Assembly (NCBI GenBank): GCA_017560305.1
Contig: JAFYOF010000085.1
Coordinates: 1 to 7,734 of the forward strand
Direction of reading: 5' to 3'
Length of the DNA stretch: 7,734 nt
DNA from: Alistipes sp.
GTDB lineage: Bacteria; Bacteroidota; Bacteroidia; Bacteroidales; Rikenellaceae
The translations under genes and the position numbers were made by a program. Below the pieces are notes generated by a model, which saw nothing but the letters and a program-made list of their open reading frames with translations, ran no database searches and had not been told where the DNA came from. Below, piece after piece: positions 1 to 5,051 of this stretch (position 1 is its first letter; the number at the start of each line of letters is the position of its first letter).

Positions 1-1508
1 CCGTTAGGAGTCTCGATGAGCTTGTGAGCAGCGATAGCCTGACGGTAAGCCAATGCGAGCAACTCTGCATACTCCTTACCACCAGAGATTGTAGCGTCGT
101 GCATCAACTTTGCGTCGAACTTCACGCAGCGCTTCATCAACGATGCGTACTCTGCTGCTGCCAAAGCGAACTGCTGCTGGATTGAGCTGTCGCCGTTGCG
201 GTTCCAGTAAGGACGGATGTTCTCGCCGAAGTACTGGATAGAGTAGATATCGTCGTAACCGAGCATAATGTAGTTGCTAACCTCAGCAGCGCCTACCTTG
301 CCGATCTTTGCAGAGAGAGCGATCTGGTTGCCGTCGTTTGTAGATGCTACCTCGCCACCCTCAACAAATGACTTGCGGAGGTTGAGTGCGTTGCCCACAG
401 CGTTAGTGTGGTTCTTGTCAGCAGCCATATAGAAGTAACCCCAGTCGATGCGGAGGTCATCACCCTTCTTTGCAAGAATCTTCTGCGCTACTGTACCAGT
501 CTTAACATAGTTGAACTTCTCGTCAGCCTCAACCGAGCTTGTGCTCTTCTGTGCTGGAGTGTTCTGTGCCCAGTGAGTGTCAGCCTCGAAGTAAACCTCA
601 ACATCGTGCTCTGCACCATCGTTAGACTTAACAGCGTAAGTCACATAGTTCACAGGACGAGCAACCAACTCAGGCTCCTCCAGGAACATAGGCGCAGCGA
701 ATGTGAGTGTCAAATCAACGCCACCGCAAGTGAATGTGTAGATTGTGCGTGTTGCCTGAACATCAGCAGATGTCTGAACAGCAGTCTGGTTCATTACAAC
801 AGCGTTTGAAGGCTGTGAGTAAACACCAAAGTCAACCAAAGCACCACCTGTGCGGTTGTGGCAGTGAGCAGCGATAGTGAGCTTGCCGTTAGCCTTAGCA
901 ACCATCTCAGCAGGAATCTGCTTGTAGACATTCTCCTTCCAAGAGTAGTCAGTTGCGATAAGCTCCTCGCCGTTTACATAGAGCTGGAAGATATCATCGT
1001 GTGAGTAGAGGATGAAGAGGTTGTTACCCTTTACCTCCTCTGGGTTGAACTCCACTGTGCGGCGTACCCAGATGTCTGATGAACCCCACTCTGTGTTTAC
1101 ATCGTAGTACTGCTTTGTACCGAATGGAGCAGGTGCCTGCTTCCAAGCCTTGTCGTTGAAGTCAGCCTCAGCCCACTTCTTAGCTGGCTTGTCGAGGGTG
1201 TAAGATGCAGTCCAAGCCTCCTGAGAAGCAACTGGAGCAAGAGCAGTCATTACATTCTCCTCCTCGCCCATAAAGCGGTAAACCTGACCGTCAACACGCA
1301 ATGTACCCAGGAATGGGAACTTCTTGCCTGTCCAGTGAGTTACCTGGTGGTCGTAGAGGTTGTCAGCGGGTGACCAAGCCGATGTGTAAGGGTCGATTGT
1401 GATGAGCGGGTACGATGGAGCACGCAACTCGTTCTTCACAGGCGCTGGTGTGCTGCAGCTAACTGCCATAGCGGCGAAAGCAACAACTGCCAAGAAAAGT
1501 TTTCTCAT
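1..1508 (-). CDS. GtaA-like lipoprotein A, partial (N-terminal 502 codons; 3' end beyond window)
   Basis: I translated this by hand from the ATG at 1508-1506; the frame stays open to the left edge. It begins MRKLFLAVVAFAAMAVSC, a lipoprotein signal peptide with lipobox AVSC and Cys18 as the predicted lipidated residue. Visible domains in order are: DUF4964-like (about 30-85, with LITIDPYTSAW and RVDGQVYRFMG); a jelly-roll, sugar-binding-like module (about 100-230, with YSHDDIFQLYVNG and a GGALVDFGVY end); DUF5127-like (about 245-320); and the start of DUF4965 (about 410 onward, YIMLGYDDIYSI, PYWNRNGDSS). The C-terminal (alpha/alpha)-barrel (DUF1793) is not in the window, so catalytic competence cannot be judged. 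It is collinear with the two paralogues to the right but more divergent, and its alanine codons are mostly GCT, unlike theirs. It has its own promoter and lies beyond a terminator, so it is probably a separate transcript. The family includes fungal glutaminase A; activity here is unknown. Confidence 0.93.
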   Translation of the reverse strand, partial: MRKLFLAVVAFAAMAVSCSTPAPVKNELRAPSYPLITIDPYTSAWSPADNLYDHQVTHWTGKKFPFLGTLRVDGQVYRFMGEEENVMTALAPVASQEAWTASYTLDKPAKKWAEADFNDKAWKQAPAPFGTKQYYDVNTEWGSSDIWVRRTVEFNPEEVKGNNLFILYSHDDIFQLYVNGEELIATDYSWKENVYKQIPAEMVAKANGKLTIAAHCHNRTGGALVDFGVYSQPSNAVVMNQTAVQTSADVQATRTIYTFTCGGVDLTLTFAAPMFLEEPELVARPVNYVTYAVKSNDGAEHDVEVYFEADTHWAQNTPAQKSTSSVEADEKFNYVKTGTVAQKILAKKGDDLRIDWGYFYMAADKNHTNAVGNALNLRKSFVEGGEVASTNDGNQIALSAKIGKVGAAEVSNYIMLGYDDIYSIQYFGENIRPYWNRNGDSSIQQQFALAAAEYASLMKRCVKFDAKLMHDATISGGKEYAELLALAYRQAIAAHKLIETPN

Positions 1509-1548
1509 AATAAAAATTGTTTTTGTGTTATAGAAGTATATTTGAGGG

Positions 1549-1581
1549 CAAAGATAGGCATAAATATTGATTGTAAATCAA
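1549..1581 (-). promoter_or_regulatory. Bacteroidota-type promoter for lipoprotein gene A
   Basis: On the minus strand, TATCTTTG at 1556-1549 matches the Bacteroidota -7 consensus TAnnTTTG exactly. A TTG at 1581-1579 lies 22 bp upstream, slightly further than the usual 19-21 bp for the -33 TTTG element, so the -33 half is only approximate. Transcription would start near 1542, giving a leader of roughly 35 nt that is A/T-rich with no evident Shine-Dalgarno sequence. The site lies downstream of the terminator at 1622-1661, as expected for an independent unit. Confidence 0.7.
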
Positions 1582-1582
1582 T
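1566..1582. promoter_or_regulatory. Perfect 7-bp dyad overlapping the -33 region; operator candidate
   Basis: ATTGATT-GTA-AATCAAT is a perfect inverted repeat with 7-bp arms and a 3-bp spacer, centred about 20 bp upstream of the -7 element of gene A and covering the -33 position. Its size and placement fit a binding site for a dimeric regulator. The arms are AT-only apart from one G/C pair each, in a region that is AT-rich overall, so chance is a real alternative. I did not find the same dyad in front of gene D. Confidence 0.35.
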
Positions 1583-1621
1583 TTCACGGAAAAACTTTAT
1601 GGCAGAAAGGGTTGTGGAAAT

Positions 1622-1661
1622 AAAAAAGTTGTAGTCAAATGCTAAATCTGACTACAACTTT
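1622..1661 (-). terminator. Intrinsic terminator after gene B
   Basis: A perfect 13-bp stem pairs 1625-1637 with 1649-1661 (core GTTGTAGTCA / TGACTACAAC) around an 11-nt loop. Read on the minus strand, the descending arm runs straight into a run of six T. The stem begins 23 nt after the stop codon of gene B, the normal position for a Rho-independent terminator. On the plus strand the stem is followed only by TTTAC-type sequence, so termination should act mainly on leftward transcription. It separates the D-C-B unit from gene A. Confidence 0.88.
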
Positions 1662-1684
1662 ACGGAATTATCGCCTCCTGGCTT

Positions 1685-4144
1685 TTACTTTGTCATCTTG
1701 TCCGAGAGCATCTTGATCCAGTAGCCACCAACTACCGAACGAGCCTGCATACCGATGTGGGTATTGGTGTCGGTGCGGTAGTAGTCGCTCATAGGTACAC
1801 GACCGCGTGACTCGTTGTAGAGGTTATACATCGGGATGATGAACTTCTCGAATGTCGCCTTGTCGTCGGCAAGCGTTGCTGTCCAAGCCACCCAGTCGCA
1901 CTTTGCACCTGCGCCACGGCTATCCAGCGCAAGACCATACTTGTTGAACTTTGTGAGGTAGTAGGCAATCTCGGTTGGCGCGATTTCCGGGTCGAATACA
2001 TTGTAGCCCAATATCTTGTCCCATACGAGGTTATACTTCTGGCTCCAGGTTGGATGTGGGTGGTCGAATGTGAGGCTGTAGTGGTCGCCCTCGGCTGCGT
2101 TCTCCTTCCAGAATGCTGCCCAGCGCTCAGCGTCGGCACGATACTTCTCGGCGATGTCATCCTTGCCCGCCATCTTCGCCATATCGGCGTAAGCCGCGAT
2201 ACCCAAAACCGCCTTGATTGCGAGGTTTGAGTTGCGAGATGAGTGACCCATAAAATCATCGGTACAGAGCTGGTGAGCAGGGTCGCCGCCGTGCTCAACA
2301 AGGTAGTCAGCCCACTGTGTGAGGGCATCCCAGTGCTTCAGGGCGTAGTCAACCTTACCCTCCAACTGGCAGATTGCGCCGGTCATAACGAGCAGGTTGC
2401 CCGACTCCTCGACTGGCATACCGCCATCGTAACGCTCGCCCCACACGTGTGGATAGCAACCCACATCGTGAGCAGCATAAGGCTTGTCCCACTTGTCGCT
2501 CTCGCAGAGCTCGAAGATGAAGTTGATGAGCGCCTTCGCCATATCGAGGTTGTAGTATGCGTAGAGAGGGAACGATGGGTAGGTCACATCCACAGTGCCG
2601 ATACATCCGTTGGAGAAGTTCTCCTTCGAGAGCCAAGCCAGCTCGCCGTTAGGTGTCTGGATGAGTTTGTGGGCGGCGATAGACTGGCGATAGGCAGCGG
2701 CGCACAACTCGGCGTACTCCTTGCCACCAGCCTCATAGGCCTCCTTCATCAACTGCGCGTCAAACTTCTCGCAGCGCTTGACAAGTGACTTGTATTCATC
2801 AGCCGCCAATGCGAACTGCTCCTCGATTGTGCTGTCCTCGTTGCGGTTCCAGTATGGGCGAATCTTCTGCTCGTAGTAAAGGATTGAGTAGATGTCATCG
2901 TAGCCCACCATAATATAGTCGCTCACTGGCTTTGCGCCCACATTGCCGAGCTTAGAGCCGATAGCGAGGTAGTCGCCCTCACCGCTCTGCAATGCCCCCT
3001 CAAGGAATGAGTTGCGCATAGCGTATGGGTTGCCCGAAGCGGTGGTGAACTTGCTCTTGTCACCCACCATATAGAAGTAACCCCAGTCGATGCGGATGTC
3101 GTCGCCGTGCTTTGCCAGAACTGGTTGGTCGAGAGTACCCACCTTTGCGTATGTGAAGCGCTCATCGGCGAGGGTCTCGCAAGCGGTCTTCTGCGATGGT
3201 GTGTTGCGTGCCCAGTGTGGACCTGCTTCAAAGTAAATATCTACGGCGTGCTCTGCGCCATCATTTGATGCCACCTCATAGGTGATGTAGTTCACAGGGC
3301 GTGAGAGCAAATCGAGGTTATCCATTAACACTGGCGCCATAAATGTGAGCTTCAAATCTACGCCACCGCAGGTGAAGTCGTAGATTGTGCGTGTCGCCTG
3401 AACATCGGCTGATGTCTGTGTAGCGGTTTCGCTCAATTTCTTGTCGGCGTTGCTTACGCGATATACGCCAAAGTCAACCAGCTGACCGCCCAGAGTGTTC
3501 TGGCAGTATGCTGCGATGGTGAGGCGGTTGCCCCACTTTGCGAGTTGCTCCTTTGTGAGCTCAAGGAGTACATTCTCCTTCCAGGTGTTGCCCGTGTTTA
3601 CGAGCTTCTCGCCGTTGATGTAGAGCTCGAAGATGTCGTCGTGCGAGTACTGCAGGAAATATCTGTCAGCGCCCAGGTCCTCTGGCTTAATCTCCACGGT
3701 GCGGCGCACCCAGATGTTGGAACTTGTCCAGCGTGTCTTGCTAAAGTACTCGTTCGAGGCGAATGGGGCGTATGACTTCTGCCACTTCGAGTCATTGTAA
3801 TTTGCTGCTGTCCAGTCGCCTGCGGGCTTGTCGAGGGTGTAGGCTGCCTCCCAGGGGATGTCGTAGCCGATGGCTGCGATAGGGGTGAGCATATCATCCT
3901 CAACGCCCATAAAGCGGTAAGGCTTGCCGTCAACCTTTATCACGCCGAGCAGCGGAAAATCCTTCTCGGTCCAGTGCATAACCTGACGGTCGTAGAGGTT
4001 GTCAGCACCCGACCACGCCGAGGTGTAGGGGTCGATGGTGATGAGCGGATAGGCTGGTGCGCGCAGGTCGTTCTTCACCTGCTCGGGCGCAGAGCATCCC
4101 ACCATTGCGGCGAGTGCCGCGATTGCAAAAAATAGTCGTTTCAT
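1685..4144 (-). CDS. GtaA-like lipoprotein B (DUF4964-DUF5127-DUF4965-DUF1793), 819 aa
   Basis: Predicted exported lipoprotein: signal peptide MKRLFFAIAALAAMVGC with lipobox MVGC and Cys17. No run of acidic residues follows the Cys, so surface export is not indicated. Domains by eye: DUF4964-like 28-82 (LITIDPYTSAW, VDGKPYRFMG); jelly-roll, sugar-binding-like module about 100-230 (YSHDDIFELYINGEK); DUF5127-like about 245-315 (TRTIYDFTCGGVDLKLTF); DUF4965-like about 408-570 (SKENFSNGCIGTVDVTYPSF, YAAHDVGCYPH); DUF1793 helical barrel about 577-812 (EESGNLLVMT, CTDDFMGH, NLVWDKILGYNVF, ARSVVGGYWIKML). Acidic residues conserved with paralogue D, and so candidate catalytic or ligand residues, are D560, E579/E580, D629/D630 and D709. 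One oddity is the loop before D750-W751, which reads SRGAGAKCDW where D has QRSYTTKSDW. Length is normal for the Bacteroidales family. It starts 34 bp after gene C and is the last gene before the terminator. Fungal GtaA hydrolyses glutamine; a different amide or glycosidic substrate is equally possible here. Confidence 0.93.
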   Translation of the reverse strand: MKRLFFAIAALAAMVGCSAPEQVKNDLRAPAYPLITIDPYTSAWSGADNLYDRQVMHWTEKDFPLLGVIKVDGKPYRFMGVEDDMLTPIAAIGYDIPWEAAYTLDKPAGDWTAANYNDSKWQKSYAPFASNEYFSKTRWTSSNIWVRRTVEIKPEDLGADRYFLQYSHDDIFELYINGEKLVNTGNTWKENVLLELTKEQLAKWGNRLTIAAYCQNTLGGQLVDFGVYRVSNADKKLSETATQTSADVQATRTIYDFTCGGVDLKLTFMAPVLMDNLDLLSRPVNYITYEVASNDGAEHAVDIYFEAGPHWARNTPSQKTACETLADERFTYAKVGTLDQPVLAKHGDDIRIDWGYFYMVGDKSKFTTASGNPYAMRNSFLEGALQSGEGDYLAIGSKLGNVGAKPVSDYIMVGYDDIYSILYYEQKIRPYWNRNEDSTIEEQFALAADEYKSLVKRCEKFDAQLMKEAYEAGGKEYAELCAAAYRQSIAAHKLIQTPNGELAWLSKENFSNGCIGTVDVTYPSFPLYAYYNLDMAKALINFIFELCESDKWDKPYAAHDVGCYPHVWGERYDGGMPVEESGNLLVMTGAICQLEGKVDYALKHWDALTQWADYLVEHGGDPAHQLCTDDFMGHSSRNSNLAIKAVLGIAAYADMAKMAGKDDIAEKYRADAERWAAFWKENAAEGDHYSLTFDHPHPTWSQKYNLVWDKILGYNVFDPEIAPTEIAYYLTKFNKYGLALDSRGAGAKCDWVAWTATLADDKATFEKFIIPMYNLYNESRGRVPMSDYYRTDTNTHIGMQARSVVGGYWIKMLSDKMTK
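3960..4057 (-). repeat. 98-bp near-identical coding block, copy in gene B
   Basis: This segment matches 7339-7436 in gene D with only two mismatches that I can find (positions 4004 and 4007), as uninterrupted runs of 44 and 50 bp. The copies lie at the same distance (87-184 bp) from each start codon. It encodes the conserved DUF4964 stretch around LITIDPYTSAWSGADNLYD. The flanks diverge faster, including at synonymous sites. Confidence 0.85.
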
Positions 4145-4161
4145 ATGTTTATTGTTTTAGG

Positions 4162-4191
4162 TTTTTACTCAATCTTTTTTACTCAATCTTT
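4162..4191 (-). repeat. 14-bp tandem duplication spanning the stop codon of gene C
   Basis: TTTTTACTCAATCTTT occurs at 4162-4177 and again at 4176-4191, a direct tandem repeat with a 14-bp period. On the coding strand the last codons and TAA of gene C (KIE-stop) are repeated just downstream, so the C-B spacer contains a relic copy of the gene end. This fits replication slippage or a small tandem duplication. Because 14 is not a multiple of 3, the second copy is out of frame with the first. Confidence 0.8.
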
Positions 4192-5045
4192 GCCAAGCCT
4201 TCGCACGAAACATAGTGATCCTTGATGCCCAGTTCCTCCATCCAGCCACGCACGATGACCGATTCGTAATGGGCTGTGTTGAAGCCCTTGCCGGCATCGT
4301 TGTTGTAGAGCCACGAAGGACTTGACCAAAGTGCGGCGCGGAATTTCACCTTTTCATAAAAATTCTTCTTTACCGCCCAGTTGCCGTGGTGAGCCAACTG
4401 CAAATAGTCACACTCAAGGTCGGCGGCGTACTCCGATGCAAGCAGCTTGTCGCCAGCCTCAACGCCAAGGTCGCCGAGGAAGATGAACGACTTGTGTTTG
4501 TCCCACATCTTGATTACCATACTTGAGTTGTTGTAGCCATTGCCGAGTATGTCGGGGTTCTTCTCTCCCAGTATTTTGAACTTTATGCCGTCAATTGAGA
4601 ACTCGTCACCGCAATGGCAATCAATCACCTCGGTCTCCTTGAGGTTATCCAGCAGGGAGTAGAATATGCGGGTGTAGTCAGCCCAGACCTTATCCTCGGT
4701 GTCGATGAGAGCCTCGGTGAAGCGGGAGTGATAGATTTTGTTGATTTTTATCCCGTTTGGCTTTTCCAGCAGTTCCTTCAGGGTGCCCATATGGTCGTTG
4801 TGGGGGTGTGATACCATCCACGCCTCAACTTCGCCACCCAAAGCGGCGAGGAAACCACACAAGTAGTCGCGTTCCGCCTCGTAGCCGCCATCCATAACAA
4901 TCAGCTTTCCGCTATGGGTGCGGATGACATAGCTGTTGCCGATGTCGTTTCGCTGTGAGGGGAGCTGCCAGAGGGTGAATGTCTTTTTTGCTTCACACCC
5001 AAGCGCAATGGCGAGAGCGAATATTAATAGAATTATCTTTTTCAT
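4179..5045 (-). CDS. Secreted metallo-beta-lactamase-fold lipoprotein (ComEC/Rec2-like MBL domain), 288 aa
   Basis: Signal peptide MKKIILLIFALAIALGC with a good lipobox (ALGC, Cys17) predicts an envelope lipoprotein. The mature part is a single MBL domain. It shows DGG at 52-54, the metal-binding HxHxDH motif as H80-P-H82-N-D84-H85, then NNSS at 172-175, GD at 191-192 (candidate bridging Asp192) and AHHGN at 218-222 (H219/H220). The NNSS-x-GD-x-HHG order resembles the C-terminal MBL domain of ComEC/Rec2 proteins, but there are no membrane-spanning competence domains, so this is a stand-alone hydrolase. MBL-fold proteins of this kind act on phosphodiester, ester or lactone bonds; the substrate here is unknown. 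All ligands for a two-metal site appear present, so it is probably active. It starts 6 bp after the stop of gene D and is followed 34 bp later by gene B, placing it inside the operon between two GtaA-like paralogues. Confidence 0.92.
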   Translation of the reverse strand: MKKIILLIFALAIALGCEAKKTFTLWQLPSQRNDIGNSYVIRTHSGKLIVMDGGYEAERDYLCGFLAALGGEVEAWMVSHPHNDHMGTLKELLEKPNGIKINKIYHSRFTEALIDTEDKVWADYTRIFYSLLDNLKETEVIDCHCGDEFSIDGIKFKILGEKNPDILGNGYNNSSMVIKMWDKHKSFIFLGDLGVEAGDKLLASEYAADLECDYLQLAHHGNWAVKKNFYEKVKFRAALWSSPSWLYNNDAGKGFNTAHYESVIVRGWMEELGIKDHYVSCEGLAKIE

Positions 5046-5051
5046 AGGGTT

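Noticed and set aside
408..809. Plus-strand open frame of 133 codons inside gene A
   Set aside because: It is antisense to a well-conserved lipoprotein coding region, encodes a Cys/Leu/Val-rich sequence with no recognisable domain, and has no promoter. It is a shadow of gene A.
1622..1661. The 13-bp stem-loop as an operator or small RNA
   Set aside because: The stem followed by a T-run immediately after the gene B stop is fully explained as an intrinsic terminator.
2243..2788. Plus-strand open frame of 181 codons inside gene B, with a similar one at 5616-5951 inside gene D
   Set aside because: The two frames resemble each other only because they are the reverse-strand reading of homologous DUF1793/DUF4965 codons. 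There is no independent coding signal.
4179..5045. Reading gene C as a competence protein or a true beta-lactamase
   Set aside because: It lacks all ComEC membrane and OB-fold domains, and its motifs after HxHxDH follow the ComEC-like NNSS/GD/HHG pattern rather than class B beta-lactamase patterns.
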